A stretch of DNA of 64,000 bases from Ophthalmolycus amberensis (taxonomy: Eukaryota > Chordata > Actinopteri > Perciformes > Zoarcidae). The notes beneath the pieces were generated by a model, which was not told the DNA's origin, did no database searches, and saw only the letters and a list, made by a program, of their open reading frames with translations. Below, in pieces: positions 1 through 13,989 of the stretch. The position numbers were made by a program, and so were the translations under genes. Location: contig JAFEUB010001804.1 of NCBI GenBank assembly GCA_024529925.1, positions 32,501-96,500 on the forward strand, given 5' to 3'. Each line of letters opens with the position of its first letter. The stretch's first letter is position 1.

Positions 1-1662
1 ACGACGTTTGACCTCAGCTGCACCTTTTTATCTGCAACTAGCAAAGGTTAGCATGCTGAACTAAGATGCTAGACGTCTGCACGTTAGCATCATCATTGTG
101 AGCACGTTAGCATGAAGATGCTACCGTTGCAGCTCAGCGCCCCGCTGTGTTGAGCAGCCTCACAGTGCTGCTAGCGTAGCTGTAGACTCTTGTTATTAAG
201 GCCAATATAGTGCAGATGAACTCCAGTAGCCCTTTTCTAGCCCATTGACCCGGAGACCAGGCCATGAGGTCCAGTCAGGGTTGTGTTATGGTGTGTCATA
301 CGCACGTGATTTCCCCCTCCGGGGTCACATGACCTGCCTGATGTGGGTCAGGTTTCTCTGCTGCCGCGCACTAAACTGCTGCTGCTGAAGAAGAAGTGTT
401 TGTAGGCAGTGAGTGTTTTGTCCTTTTCCAATCATTGAAAGGTGAAAGCCAGACACAAGATGAACTGTGTACAGCTGCAGAGCAGTGGCATTAAACGTGG
501 TTGTGATTAAGGCCTATTTCTTCATTTAATCTTCTACCTTGTTGTTTATCACTCGTCCTGCGTGCTTGTTGAGGTCTCTCTCTTTTTTAAACTTCTGTCA
601 GACTGTCTGATTAAATGAAGGTCAGATCAAATAAAGGCAGACAGGATATTATGAATTCCGTCCTCTGACTCGTCGCTCTCTCTGTAACGCGTCTCTTGTT
701 TTAATTGTGCTGTTGGCAGTTCACCGTGCCATTAAAGCACAGTTTCAGTGTTTGAGGGTTGACATGACAATGTGTGGCATTATATCACCATGTGGCCCTT
801 TGTGTTTGTCTCGCTGTCAGTGTTGTCTGAACTTTAGTTTGAAGGAGGTGAGAAAGGAAGACAGGTTCTTCTACTTCCAACATTGTCCACAGAAACCTCT
901 AGTTTGCCTCTATTGTGAGCTGCTATAGTGCTGTATACACAATGTTTATCTTTATGGATGCACAATTGCTGATTTTTCCATTATTTTCCAACTCTTTTTG
1001 ATCGTTTGCTGTTGCCGATATATATACATATACACATATTTCTTTCTCCGCCTATTTACAGAGAACATAACGTCTCTCCTGACGCATGCTTACTACTGTT
1101 AGCGTGACGGCCCGCTGACAGACGCAGATATAAATACAATGCTTTTAAATACATGTACACATTCACTGGGCAAAACAGTGAAACTAGTTCAACTGAGGTT
1201 ACATGTAAAACATGCCATGTTTAATTTTATGTGACATGATTCCTTACTTTAACAGACTTGAATGTCATGTCGGAGGAAATGTTTATTCCTGGCCGATATT
1301 TCCTCTTAAAGCCTTTATCTGCCGATACCGATTCCATTCCTCTTAATCTTATTTCTGCTGTGAATGATGTGAACGGCGGGGGCGAGTTCAGTGCATCGAA
1401 TATTTAAAATAATTCATTCATTCAACGCACAGAAGGATTGAAAGCTTTATGACCTGACGTGGCAGAAACCCAACCAGCGATCAGAGGAGAAATCTGAGTA
1501 AATATTAGTTTGGAGTAAGAATGACGAGGCCTGTTATGAAGCAGATTCATAATCACAGAGATGGACGGCAGGAAGGGAGGGATGCTGTCGTCTAGACTTC
1601 CCTCTTCCTCTTTACAGATGGAGGATTAACAGTTAATATGATCCATTGTCATGATGATGTGT

Positions 1663-1665
<3 letters not shown>

Positions 1666-1696
<31 letters not shown>
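1666..1696. repeat. (TC)n microsatellite
   Basis: An uninterrupted TC dinucleotide run of about 31 bp in zeb1 intron 1. Confidence 0.95.
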
Positions 1697-1697
<1 letters not shown>

Positions 1698-3108
1698 AAC
1701 ACACACATGAGAAAGTTGTTGTCAGACTTGTGTCTGTGTCTTCCCTGCTCTGCTCCACAGTGCCCCCTGTCTGTGGTAATGGTAACTGCTCTCAACAGAG
1801 CAGAGGAAGCGCATGATGATGATCATTAACCTCAGTGGTTGTTTGTTGTCAGGGCTGCACCGTGTTTCTAACTCTAACCAGAGCCAACTGGCCGACTGTG
1901 CTCAAAACGAAAATCAGGCCGAGCACGATGATGTGTGCTCACCTGATCAGTCTGTAATCTGATCTCATGTTCCCTTTACCTCCGTTTGTGCTTCATTTGA
2001 AGGTTTTGCTTTCTCTCTTTCTACTGAACAGTAGGAGCGATGCACATACCTGACACAAGGCAGACGGAACTAACATACAACATCCAGACTGCTGGTGATG
2101 AGACACGTGAGGCTGCTATTCCTACAGTTCTGCTCAGTGGACTTTAAATACACATTACAACTCACTCATTTGCTTAATGCACGTTCTCAAGCAGCACTTT
2201 TACTCACATTCTATAAAACAACCAGTGAAATAAAATATCCCTGCATCAGCCTTAATGATTCATGTTTTAATGAGAATATGATCTGACTAAAGAGACTCGT
2301 GATATTAGTATTACAATCAAACGTTCAGAAGTCTGGAAGGGATTATTTAATCACAATATCTACAAGTAGAATACGAGCAACACCGCCGAGTCAAGTCTAG
2401 GAATTGATGCTCGACAGCATTTTGACCAAAATCTTCATATTCAACAAAGGAATGAGTACAGAATATAGATGTGAAGCCTCTCAGACATCCTGTGTATCTG
2501 GAGCTCAGCTGCGTGCTCCCTGCAGCCACCATTGTTAAGAATTACTCACCAGTTTGCAACAGGCAGCCTCTGGTGTGCAGAGCAGACACAGGCCGTGTCT
2601 GTGGAAGTATAGACCTGGCTATTATTGGGATTGCCACAAGCCTGGTTAATAACCCGTGGTGGTTTTTTGTCTGAATGAAGAGAGACACTGTTGATTTTTA
2701 GGAAGTGGCTGCCTGTAGTAGGCGTGTGTAGTGAACTTATAAACTGCTCAAATCATCTGCATCTGGCCAGACCACAGAGGTTCACCGTTACCCTTCAGGG
2801 TTGTGGTCACACTGCACTCGGGTAGTCGTGTTTTAATGCTTGAAATCACGGAAATAATAATACTATGAGACGTACACGTATATATATTTCTGTACTGAGC
2901 TGGTATTAAGCCAAGACCTGTAACATGCGGACATGTCCAAGGATTTGAACCAGCAACCAGCAGAAGTTGTGTACTTGTCGTGTATTTCTCCATCATCTGG
3001 CTTCTATGAAGTCACAAACCAGAGCTCATGCACACAAACATGCTGTGCTCCTCAGTCTCTTTCTCCACCAGCCTCTTAGATCGATTCAGACGTGATCGAT
3101 CTCCCCCC

Positions 3109-3110
<2 letters not shown>

Positions 3111-3143
<33 letters not shown>

Positions 3144-3532
3144 TCTTGCATTCACAGCTCCACTCGTCTGTCTGGAGCAGTGACAGCATCGTCTGCGGAA
3201 TGCACCGCATCACTCCTGGAGGAGTGTGTGTGTGCGTGTGTGTGTGTGTGTGTGTGCTCTCAGGGTGTGTCTTAAATGGAGGTGGGAGTCATCTGGTCCC
3301 TGCATTAAAGGGTGTGTGAGCGGTTAACGGCGCTACCTGAAAGAGCTTCTCATTTCATGCAGAGGTGCAGAACCAGAGCACACACACACAGAGCTTGTTT
3401 TGTGGTGTGTGTGTGTGTGTGGTGTGCGTGTTCGTGTGTGTGCACCTGTCACCTGTGAACAAACAACCCAAGCTTTCCTCCTCATTAGGCGGCCTCAGCA
3501 CCTCCGCCAAGACGTACAGCTACCCTGCGGAG

Positions 3533-3586
<54 letters not shown>

Positions 3587-3724
3587 GACACATGTACTGA
3601 TCTGTCAAGACACAGTCAAATGTGCACACATGCTGACAGCGAAATAAGCAATTAAATACCTACTGCATAGTGCTCATCATCACATAGTTCCCTGTATATT
3701 CACATCACATGCAGCTTTTGTGCT

Positions 3725-3766
<42 letters not shown>
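3111..3766. repeat. cluster of CA/GT microsatellites
   Basis: Several dinucleotide tracts lie within about 650 bp of intron 1: CA at 3111-3139, GT around 3227-3256 and 3404-3420, CA at 3535-3581 and CA at 3727-3766. The alternating GT then CA tracts are partly complementary, so fold-back pairing in the transcript is possible. Several apparent ORFs here are only CA/GT repeat read-through. Confidence 0.9.
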
Positions 3767-3768
<2 letters not shown>

Positions 3769-4917
3769 GGCTAAAGTCATTCAGACCAGTCCAGTTGGTC
3801 CATTCTTCACCCTGAGCTCCCATTAAGAAGCTGTACCCCACAGACAGACTCCCTGACTGCAGCACAGTGTCAATAGATTTGCTTTCTCAGGCTGATATAC
3901 GAGTGATTATTCTCCCCCATGGCTGCTGTTTGTCGTTTTGTGTGTTTTTTTTGTCTTCTCCGTGAAGAGAGGGAGATTGTGTGTACCTGGAGCCAGAGAT
4001 AGATTGATGTGATGATGATGAAGATTATGTTTTGCAGAGGATCTGGAGACACGAGATCTGCTTTGGAGTTAAATGGGTTTTTGAGATGCCAGGGTCACTG
4101 CAAATGCAATTAAATGTAAATATATTACGCTTCAGAAACATCTTTCTTTCTTACACACTGTGTTGTTTTCGTCTCGGCAGCGGCACCAAAAGTGAAACGA
4201 GGGATGAACTAAAAACTGCGGCTTGTTTTGTGATTTCATAGGAGTGCAGCTTCCTTTCTTTCCTTACTTCAGTTTTCTATTGTTCATGAAAAGACACAAC
4301 ATCTGACGTCTGTGTCGCATTTAACAGGTACGACACATTGACCCGCGGTCACTTGGCCACGGTCGGCTAATTCAGGCATTTCGTGCTGCACTTCATGGAT
4401 CCAACTCTCTCGGGTAGAATGGTTACAGGTGCAGCGGTCTTGTCTCGTGGAAATTACCATAAAGATCACGGCGTCCTTATAGGTGCCATTGACACGCTTT
4501 TAAACACACAATCTAGCAACACGTCTTGTTTCTGCACCGTTGTGCCTTATTGTGTACGTTTGTAGGCTTCAGGAAGTAGAGCGCAGCACAAAGGCTCTTT
4601 TGGTTTAGCGTCAAGACTTCCAGAGGTGCCAGAAACGTATGAAGGAGAGACACTTAATCCGACTGGACTCCTTCCAAAAGAGGCACACGACACGTCCCCG
4701 TGCAGCTCAGACGCTGATCACACTGCTGTTACGTTCGGCAGCCGGTAATTGCGCTTAATTGTCTATATTCTGCATCCCAGATGTAAATGAGACGCTGATT
4801 ACCGCGGCAGGGTGTCGGCTCCTCTGCACTGGTGACTCACAGCGAGCTCTATAAGAAGGTGCGGCCGCGATATAAATGTTTGAACGTCTTCCCATCTCTG
4901 TGTCTCCCCCTCCGCAG

Positions 4918-5105
4918 TGACAGACTTCAACAATGGCTTGGAGGCCAGTTCGGACTCTGACGACGAGGACAAGCTACACATCGTGGAGGAGGACAGCCTG
5001 CAGGAGCCGGAGGTGGCCAACGCCGATGGGACCAAGACGCAGGACAGCCATGACGCCGCCACGCCACCACCACAGTATTACCCCACAACGGCTGCTTGAA
5101 CGGAG
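4918..5105 (+). CDS. zeb1: zeb1 exon 2 (acidic N-terminal segment)
   Basis: The translation contains the N-terminal signature SDSDDEDKLHIVEED characteristic of ZEB1, entered after a clean acceptor (AG at 4916-4917) with a codon split after its first base, as expected. This acidic region lies ahead of the zinc fingers in a nuclear transcription factor. The best donor is GGAG|GTGAGA with the exon ending at 5105. The opening frame meets TGA at 5097-5099, just before that donor. The alternative frame from about 5075 is open to the donor and ends in phase 1, which is exactly what exon 3 needs. One base therefore seems to be missing in the Pro-codon run around 5060-5074, either an assembly or read error or a true frameshift. 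Exon identity is secure; the exact 3' end and frame are less so. Confidence 0.85.
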
Positions 5106-6667
5106 GTGAGACCTCCATCGTAGACATGATCTGTCAGTATCAGCTATGGACGTGTTCCTTCCAGCCGAATATCTTTTCTGTGAGAGTAAATGTCGGTCAG
5201 ACATTCCGTGGCTTGAGGCTGGACTTTGAAGATTGATCTTCGTCGTGTCTGTTGATCCGTGGGAAGGTTTGCCGAGCGCGTTTGCTCTTTCTCAGCAGTC
5301 GAGCTGTCGCCACACAGCTCTGCTGCAGGGAAGTTCAACTTTTACACAGCTGCGCCTTGAGGGAGATGTAGTCCGGGGAGCGTTATTCATGTTGCACAGA
5401 TTCTCCCAGACTGTCTGCAGAGTTAAATCAACAAAGCTGGACTCTTTCCTGGACAGAGATAGCACGCTAATGTGCACAAAAAAAGTCCTATGGCTCGCAC
5501 GTGCAATTCCTCTCCATCACCGCTGTAAATCAACCTCTAAAAGGATTAATAACGGAGCGAGTCGGCTCAGTGTTTGATAGTACTATCATCTTTATATGGT
5601 CACGCGTTGGCTCTTCTGTTTCAGTGGATACATGAGAACAGGCGGTGAAGATTATCCACGCCAACTGTTGTCAAGTGGAACCAAACTTGCATATTCTAGC
5701 CCGACATGCAGAGGTTCTTCTGTATAATCTCCAGCTCTCACATCCATAACAAATCCCGTACATTTCCTAACAGGCTGACACCTTTCAGAAATACAGCAGG
5801 GTTTTCAGGCGGCTTAGCTGCTGAGCAGCCACAACTTTGGACCATTATTATTGCGTTAGATAAAGCTCAGAGACACAACTTTCTGTAGTTGAATACTTGT
5901 ATTATTTACACATATCGCAGGCCTTCCACTGAACATTAAATGCTTCTGTGTGTGTGTGTGTGTGTGTGGTCTGAGCTCTGTAGAATAGGTTTTGGCAATA
6001 AAGGAAAAATTACAATAAAAATATGAATAAGAAACTACAGAAAAATATGTACTATAACTTGATATGAACCCTTGTTTGATGCAACTCTTACATCCGTGAC
6101 AGAATAGTGAAGTCAACATCACAAGCGGAGCACATGTTCCGTTATGTGGGTCAACTGCCTGTGTGAGAGAGATCTGTATTGTTTGGTATGACGGCAGGAT
6201 ACACAATGCAAACACAAGAGATGCTCGGATGAGATTACTGAGCGATGACTGATGAGGATCTGAGTGAAGCTGTAATCCAGTCAGAGAAGTGAAGCTTATA
6301 GAATACATAGAAAAGAACAAATTGTTGTGTTTTGTCGAATGGCTGATTTTTCAGTTATTCATACAGTACTTTTGTTCGGCATTTGGACAGAACACTGTGG
6401 TTATGTCTTGTTATCAACTGGTATTGCCAGCTGACTCATGGCTAACCCGACCGGAGCACCAACTTGTTGAACTGGAACCCAGTAAACTCCGGCTCTCAAC
6501 TCCTGAGCTCAATGGAACGCGGCATAAACGTGCAGATAGAACATTCGGACACACGGTTTGATCAGATCCATCTCGCGGATTTGAACCTGCAACATCACCG
6601 TTTTCACGCAGCGTATCTGGCTGTATTATTTACCGCCAATGATTTATTTGTCCGTGTTCATCTGCCT

Positions 6668-6847
<180 letters not shown>

Positions 6848-6946
6848 ATCAGATTAGTTCAGTCCTCCTTAGGGAACGCCTGCTCGCTCACACAGCCAGA
6901 TGTTCTGCTCTCCTCTCTGAGTTTCTGTACAACCCTGCATCCTAAT

Positions 6947-6947
<1 letters not shown>

Positions 6948-6986
<39 letters not shown>
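6948..6986. repeat. (CA)n microsatellite
   Basis: An uninterrupted CA tract of about 39 bp in zeb1 intron 2. Confidence 0.95.
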
Positions 6987-6988
<2 letters not shown>

Positions 6989-9867
6989 CATGACGCATCC
7001 CCCCCCCCCATCCCTCTCTGATAAAACACAGTAACGAGCTCGATCATCATTCCTTGTCATCTGTGGTGTCGCTGTTCAAAATGAATGACTCAGGTTTTTC
7101 CCCAAAACGATGCGAAGTCTGAAGAAATATTACATCACCCAAATGTGACTTATTGAATTATTAGGTATCACAAAAAGAAGAGGGCTTATTACGATGTCTT
7201 GCCACATATTCAGTGATGTCCGCTCTATATTTATTAGAAGTGATTTGCTGCATAAATGTACCTATTTAGGGACCACAGCTACTCTACTGATACCGTTGTT
7301 TAATGCATCCTATTGCAACATCTTTTGATTGCAACTAACAATGAATAATCTGCTGATTTTTGTATTAATTGATTATTTATTTGCTCTACAAAATGTCAGA
7401 CAATTGTGAAAAATAGGAAACCAGTAATCTGACGTTTTAAGTGGAGATACGGATCCCTGGTCTTTGGGTGTCGGCTGATACCGAGTACCGATCCAATTCC
7501 ATTTCCACCAATAGATCCCCCGACATGCTTCACGCTGCACCTTTAAGATAACAAATCAAAGTTTACTATCACACAATACGAAGGAAAGCAGCAGGACTTC
7601 ACAATTAAGGATCTGGAAGAGAAGATGTACGAGATGTACGACTGAGATATTAGTGAGATATCACTTTAATGAGTTTCCTCATTAGCACTGCTGGGTCTGT
7701 GTTTGTCTGTGGGGAGTTGAGTCAGCTAAACGGCTTCTTGTTGGTCTGTGCAGACAGGTTTTATTTTCTCTGCATGCCCACTTGTAGATTAACACAGAAC
7801 AGGTTTCATCATGCAGGATGCACCACGTCTGCTTATTAAACTCAGCTAATCAATCACTTTCCTGCTGTCCTTCCTCTTATAGTTCCAGAAGTTTCACAGA
7901 CAGAAGGCAGAAAGACTCTTTTGGAAGGTTTTACGTCTTTTTCACTTCTGAAACTCTTGAATTTAAACCTCCAGATAACCAAAACTAAGCCAGTTTGCAG
8001 GATCAGCTCTTAGCCACACAAGCACGCCGTCGCACCTTTAGAATCCGACCCGAACAACAAACCGACCGCGAGATTTAATAAGCAGAGGCAGAACCGAGTC
8101 TGCCTTCAGCAGCAGAGGTTGATTGGCTTCTCAATGCCCGTTTCATCCTCCGTTCCCCGCACACGGCTCAGCCTACGCAAGCATCTGCCTTCATCTCAAC
8201 AGCAGCCGGTTACAGCCAAGCAGGAAATACTAAAACCATGGAGACGGCGAGAAATGTGACACGGAGAGATATTGCTCTGGAGGCTTGTTTCATTGTTTCT
8301 GAATAAAGCCTTACATGGTGCGAGCAGTGCTCATGAGCGCTGCTCGCTCTCTTCCACTTTGTGTCTCTCTCTCCTCCGTGTACTTGTTGTTTCTCTGCAG
8401 TCACTGGTCTCTCTTCATCTCTTCATATTCCTCCAGCTCGTCTTCTTTGCCTTTGTTTCCCTACTTTCCTCTCCTCTCCTCCTCTTCTCCTCCCGCTCAG
8501 ATATGGTGTGAAAGCCTCTCCTCGGTGTTGGCAGTGACGGGTGGTGCTCCGGCTTATTATTAGCCCTTAATTATCCACAGAGGGTTTTGCTGAGCTTGTT
8601 GTTGTTCAGTAAACCTTGACGTTAGCATCGCTTATTTGACTTTGCTTTTTTTTTGTGTGTGGAAAAGCGAACTTTTCTAACTTTGTACCAAGATGAAACT
8701 CTGGTGATATGAGTGAGTGTGGCAGATGTTTCTTCAAATATGGGAAAATGATACAGAAGAGTCATGAAAGCAAATGACTAAGATGTTGTTTTTTTCACAT
8801 ATCTTGTTTTTATGGACCTCTGCTCTAATTAGCGATCATATTCATCCGTCAGTTCCTCGGACCGGTTGTTGATCTCTTTTCTTTCCATTCAGTCCTGCAG
8901 GAAACGTATCTTTGGTTTCAGCCTCCCTAGGATTCTAGCAATTAAAAAATGAGATCTGAAGCCCGGCTTGGTTTTAAAATGTCCGTCCCACTTTCTCAAA
9001 GTCCACGGAATGTCTTGTTTTGTCACATATTCAGTTTAATATGACATCAAGCAGAGAAAAGCAGGAAATCTCCACATTTCAGGGCCTGAAAACTGCATTT
9101 TCTGCCATTTTTGCATGAAAAATGACTTTAACTGTCAATCAACTAATCGATTCGTCGACTAAACGTTGCAGCTTCTTTTGGGGATGCTGTACGAACATTT
9201 TTCTGTCTGTTGCCAGTGTTGCTTGCAGCAACATGGTGCTGAGTCGTGTGGCCTGAGTAGAGTGTGCAGTTGGCTGTTTGTTAACCCTTTTGAACCCTTG
9301 ACCCTCACTGTCAGGTGATGCAGGACAGTAAACTATATCCTTTATACAGACAGACAGGTTTCACACTGAGTTTATAAACGGGTTCTTTGGGGTCGCAGAA
9401 CGGGAGAGTACCGTGATGTTTTTGACTTCAGTCATGCGTTCACGGCGATACCTGTTGTTTTACAGCCGCACCTGCAGCAGAAACCGTCCTGCTCTCACTG
9501 CTTTAGAGAAACATGAACAAAGCAGGAAGGAGAACCGTCTTCACACTGTGCCAGAGGGGAGTCATGGAAAAGTCATGAAACGTTGCAGCGCTGTTGAGCC
9601 ACGTCGGGAACCCTTCAAAGGCGTCGCGTGATTTTTTTTGTTTTTTTGGGGGATTGTCTGACTTTCGCTCCTTTCTTTCCTTCCCCGTCTTGAGGGGGAG
9701 AGGAGAAAGCAGGGAGAGAGCAGCTGGCGTTGAATTGGTCCGTCTGGTGAGAGATTAGTATCCGCTGCTCCCCCTGCAGTCTGGGCCGCACTGCAGCTCC
9801 GATCCATCCGGCCGTATAAATTCACCACGGACTCGCTGTGACAGCTTCTGGCAAGGTATACGAGTGC

Positions 9868-10016
9868 AGCGCTCTGTGTGTGTGTGTCTGCACTGGATGC
9901 TTGTGAATAACTCCCATTGAATGTGTGTGTGTGTGTGTGTGTGTGCGCGTCACATGATTTCCTGTTTTCATTCCTTTCTGATATCCCACGTGTGTGTGTG
10001 TGTGTGTGTGTGTGTT
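9868..10016. repeat. TG microsatellite cluster
   Basis: Three TG-rich tracts within 150 bp of zeb1 intron 2, the longest around 9920-9946 and 9990-10016. The long minus-strand ORFs here translate CA repeats and low-complexity Ser/Pro sequence. Confidence 0.9.
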
Positions 10017-11313
10017 GCGGGGTCCTGGTCGTCATTACTGCGTGGCTTTTTGTGAGGCATTAAGTGTAGTTGTAGAGTGCGGTGGGAAAATATGCAGCGA
10101 GGTGTATCAGCGACGGGGTAGGACGGGTGAGGGAGGGACAGGAGGGAGGTGAGGGGCAGAGACAGAGGAAGAAAAGGATTGAAAGAAAAGATGACGGTGC
10201 AGAGACAGGAGTTAGCAAGAGAAAATGGAGAGCGGTCCGAGGAGTGAGAGTGAGAGGTGGAGTGAGAGGAGTGGAGGAGTGAGAAGGAAGAGGTAGGACG
10301 AGAGAGTGATGGAGGGAAGTGAAGTGAGCAAGAGGGAGGAGGACAAAAAGAGGGTGAGGCGACGTCCATAACGGACCCCAATCAGGATTCTGCCTCACGT
10401 GTGAAAACAGCCGACGTCTCTACTATTGTCCTCCGGTTGTTTTTGTAAAGATCTCCGTCCACATTAAATGTCTGAACAATTATAAAACAGATGTATTTAT
10501 TTATTACTTTTCTCTCTTCCAACTTCTGAACCGTGAGGATTTCGCTGCTTTTCTTTGTGAGATTGTAAACTGAACATCTGAGGGTTTGACTGTCACGATC
10601 ACTGCTCTTTGTTGGACGATATTTTGTCATTTTAAGACCATTTAATGCCACTGATATCATGATGATATAATAGCATAATAAGAATGTCCACTTGGCTATT
10701 CTTCTTTTAAACGCGTAGGTCCTTGAAACCTGCTGTTTGTTCTGGCATCATGTTGACTAAAACGCTGACATTCTCATGTAGAAACACATGTCAACAAAAT
10801 GTCCATTTATCGTACGATGAGAACAACAGCGATCCGTTTTACGATCACTAAGTCATCAGCAGACAGGTATCCAGGTTAATGACAACACTTGTAGTCTGTG
10901 GTCAGCTCTCTGGACATTTAAAAGAAGTGATTATGGAAAACGTTGTCCTCTTCTTCGATGTCAAAACTTCTGGCTCAGTGTGAAGTCCAAGATGTGTTTT
11001 TAGATTTAGCAGCTGACACACTCTCAATGCTGAAGCTGCTGCTGTCAGTGTAGGCGCACGAGGAAGAGGAAGGGAGGAAGGGTAGAGATGAGGATGAAGA
11101 GGAGAAGAGACAGGAGGTGACAGACTAGTAAGTTAAGGGGGAGAAAGGACGAGGTAGTAAGAGAAAGAGGGACGAGTGGAGAGAGAAAGGAGCTTGATGA
11201 AAGTTAGATGAGTGCGCCTCCGAGGGGGGAAAAGAGAGATTTGGAAATCTTTTGGATGAGATCATGGGAAGCTGAGATCTGTCCGTTTAAAATGAGGCTT
11301 TAGCGGGACTCAG

Positions 11314-11314
<1 letters not shown>

Positions 11315-11353
<39 letters not shown>
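11315..11353. repeat. (CA)n microsatellite
   Basis: An uninterrupted CA tract of about 39 bp in zeb1 intron 2. Confidence 0.95.
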
Positions 11354-11354
<1 letters not shown>

Positions 11355-13507
11355 CTGCACCTGTCCCTGACGAGGCTCCGCAGGAAGAGGGGTGGCCTTT
11401 GGCACCGGTCCCACCTGCGGTTAGAATGCCTCGTCCACCCCATCGCTGCTCGTTCTCATCAATGTTTTCACACACAGAGAGTGAGGTCACGTCTCTGCTC
11501 CGTGTGCTGCACCACTGTTGTGTTAAAGAGGTTATTATACAACGCAACAATGGATCTCAGTCAAGAGGCCAAGCAAGAGGGAGAGAAGGGAACGAAAGCA
11601 GCAGAGCGGATAAGGAAACACATGGAACGCATTAATAAAAAGTCTAAAATATAAACCATGTATCTAACATCATGAGTTCATCAATGAGGCCTCACTTGAC
11701 TTTAAACGTTACGTGAGAGGTGGGGTGTGGAATGAAAGATGCTATCCGGGTGCATTGTGGGAAATGTAGGATACCGTGTTTGTGGAGCTTGATCATAGTT
11801 TGTTTTTTAATATGTATATATAATCCGTCGGTGTCAACATGAATCCTAACGCTGCTGTACATACAGTGTTATAATCATAAAGTCCATGTATATCAGTGCA
11901 AATAAATACATACTGCCTATTTATATTGTTTACACTTGTATATAGATGTTTTATTTCTTATTTTATTGTTGGTCATTGGTGCTTTTATATACACACATTT
12001 ATATATTTATATTTAACCCTATTTTTACTGCTTGACTACACAACCCTGTCTGTTCTTTATGTGTTCAGCTTTGTTGTTCTTGTCTGAAGGAAGTTCCTCG
12101 TTGGCCGCTTGAGCTCGATAACAGAGAGTAAACGTCAAAATGTCTCTGCTGCTTTGATTTGGGCCATTGTTGTTGTTTTAAACTCGGTCTCTTGCGAGCA
12201 CCAGAACTTGAAAGGAGCGCCGCACTAAACCCCTTTCAAACATTAACCCTTTATTCCCACTATTGTTTCATCTAAAACCTGAAAGTTGATATATCAGAGT
12301 TGTTAAACGGTGATCCCGTAAGTGTTCACAGATGGACGTACGAAACGAGAGACGACTTGAGAAAGCTTTACAGTCTTAACTCACTTTGAGCTGCAGTCAG
12401 CGTTCTAAATACGGCCCACCATTCCTCAACTGACATTTTCAGACGGGCTGTTTTTTCGGGCTACTTTGATTTGCTGGCATCAGTGAATAAAATCCAGCCA
12501 TTGTAAATCTTAATATAGTCAACTGGACTCATGGTGTTGTTCAAATCCTCTCTTTCTGCTCTATAATCATCCACATATCGCTGTAACACCACGACGAATA
12601 CATTCCAGCCTTCATGTCAAACTTGTTTGCATCTTATTGCATTCACACATTCAGCTTGTGTGCGATGACACTTTTACATGAGTTTTTCAGCTCATGTCTT
12701 TGTGTCTGTGCGTCTCGTATGGAGTTGAATTTGAGTGTTTGGTTAAATGGGGGTAAGTGTTGGATGAGGACAGACTGTCAGTGTGACACTAGGATCAAGT
12801 CCCGTCGTATAATTATTCCTCATGAGGCTGATTGTAGTTACAGGGAAACTCATCCTGTCTCTTCAACACCATAATCAGCTGTACACAACGTATATATTAT
12901 ACATCTAAGATGCTTTTATCTCTGATACGCTATCTGGAAAGAAAACATTCATCAAACACTGTCCCACTGTCTACACAGTGCAGCCATTACATTCACAGCA
13001 GTTTCTGTAGTTTTCTTCTCACCCGAGCCTGCTAAGCCTTCGGTTTTTGTACAGAAATGGGGTCGAGAAGAGTCATGACAGCTGACTCGTTGGAGTGGTT
13101 TTATTTATATTCCCTTCACCTCTCTCACGGCGTCCTTTCGACGGGGTTTGGCCTCTCCTGAAGGTGTGAAGAGTTCACAATGTTTGGCCAATGTAGAGCT
13201 TTAAAAAACCTCTTTTTCCTCTTGTTGACGACTCCTGTTCCTTCTAAACATCAATAGCGGGGCAGGTGGTTGTCTTCTGATGATGGGGAGCCACCAGGAT
13301 TATCAACGCATGGAGCTTTATAAAAAGAGAGGAATATGCGCATCACAGGGAATCATAGAGGCCCTGTGGCCCTGTGGCCCTGTGGCGCTCTCTAGTGGGC
13401 CGGGTTGTGTAAATATATCGACAGTGTTACCCGGATGGATGCTCTTTGTCACTCTGCTCCCCTGTATATATTTAAAACCTTCTGTCTGTCTGTGTGTGTG
13501 TTTTTAG

Positions 13508-13660
13508 TGAAGGAGGAGTATGTGTCAGAAGAGGAAGAGGAGGCTGAGGAGGATACTCTAGTGGATGAGATTCTCCAGCAGGGAGACACAGCCGTCATCT
13601 ATCCTGAAGCGCCGGATGATGAGCAGAGTCCGGCAGAGACGGGGGGCGCTGATGAAAACG
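13508..13660 (+). CDS. zeb1: zeb1 exon 3 (acidic linker)
   Basis: A 153-bp exon between TTTTTAG and the donor G|GTAACA, phase 1 at both ends. It encodes an acidic stretch starting VKEEYVSEEEEEAEE and ends with the block DTAVIYPEAPDDEQ...DENG, which resembles the conserved segment just ahead of the first zinc fingers of ZEB1 (rather than ZEB2). The region is a flexible acidic linker with no folded domain. Confidence 0.93.
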
Positions 13661-13989
13661 GTAACATCTACACACCAACACTGCTCACTCGTTTCACTGT
13701 CTGCGCTGTGAACTGCATCCTGGTTTTATTAATGCTGGAATCAAAAGCTGTTTTCGTTGTCTGAGTGCCCATACGCCATTATTCAAGCTTCCCTTCACAG
13801 AGAGGGACAGCTGGCCAATCACAGCTTGAACTGGGCGTGACTGTCAGTTTCAGAAATGTTGACCTAATCAGACGTTGCACAGGTGTGGGTGTGGGTGGGA
13901 GTGGGTCTCAGAAGCTATTTGACTTTGTGAGCGATGGCAGAAGTTAAGCATCACCCTCCATGTTCCTCTCCTCGTCGTCTCCATCACAG

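Larger units (their letters stand above)
1..4917 (+). other. zeb1 intron 1 (3' part), no gene seen
   Basis: This stretch precedes the first recognisable zeb1 exon and ends in a pyrimidine-rich tract with an AG acceptor at 4916-4917. I found no sequence resembling the short basic N-terminal exon of ZEB1, so exon 1 should lie upstream; a long first intron is known for this gene. The stretch contains CT, CA and GT dinucleotide tracts and otherwise unremarkable sequence. The small ORFs present have no recognisable domain. Confidence 0.7.

Noticed and set aside
2935..2975. tRNA-like B-box GGTTCAAATCC on the minus strand (also near 6579-6590)
   Set aside because: No matching A box at the proper distance and no cloverleaf could be drawn; at most SINE debris.
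5856..6320. 154-codon minus-strand ORF in intron 2
   Set aside because: No recognisable domain, low-complexity composition and a CA-repeat tail; no splice or promoter context.
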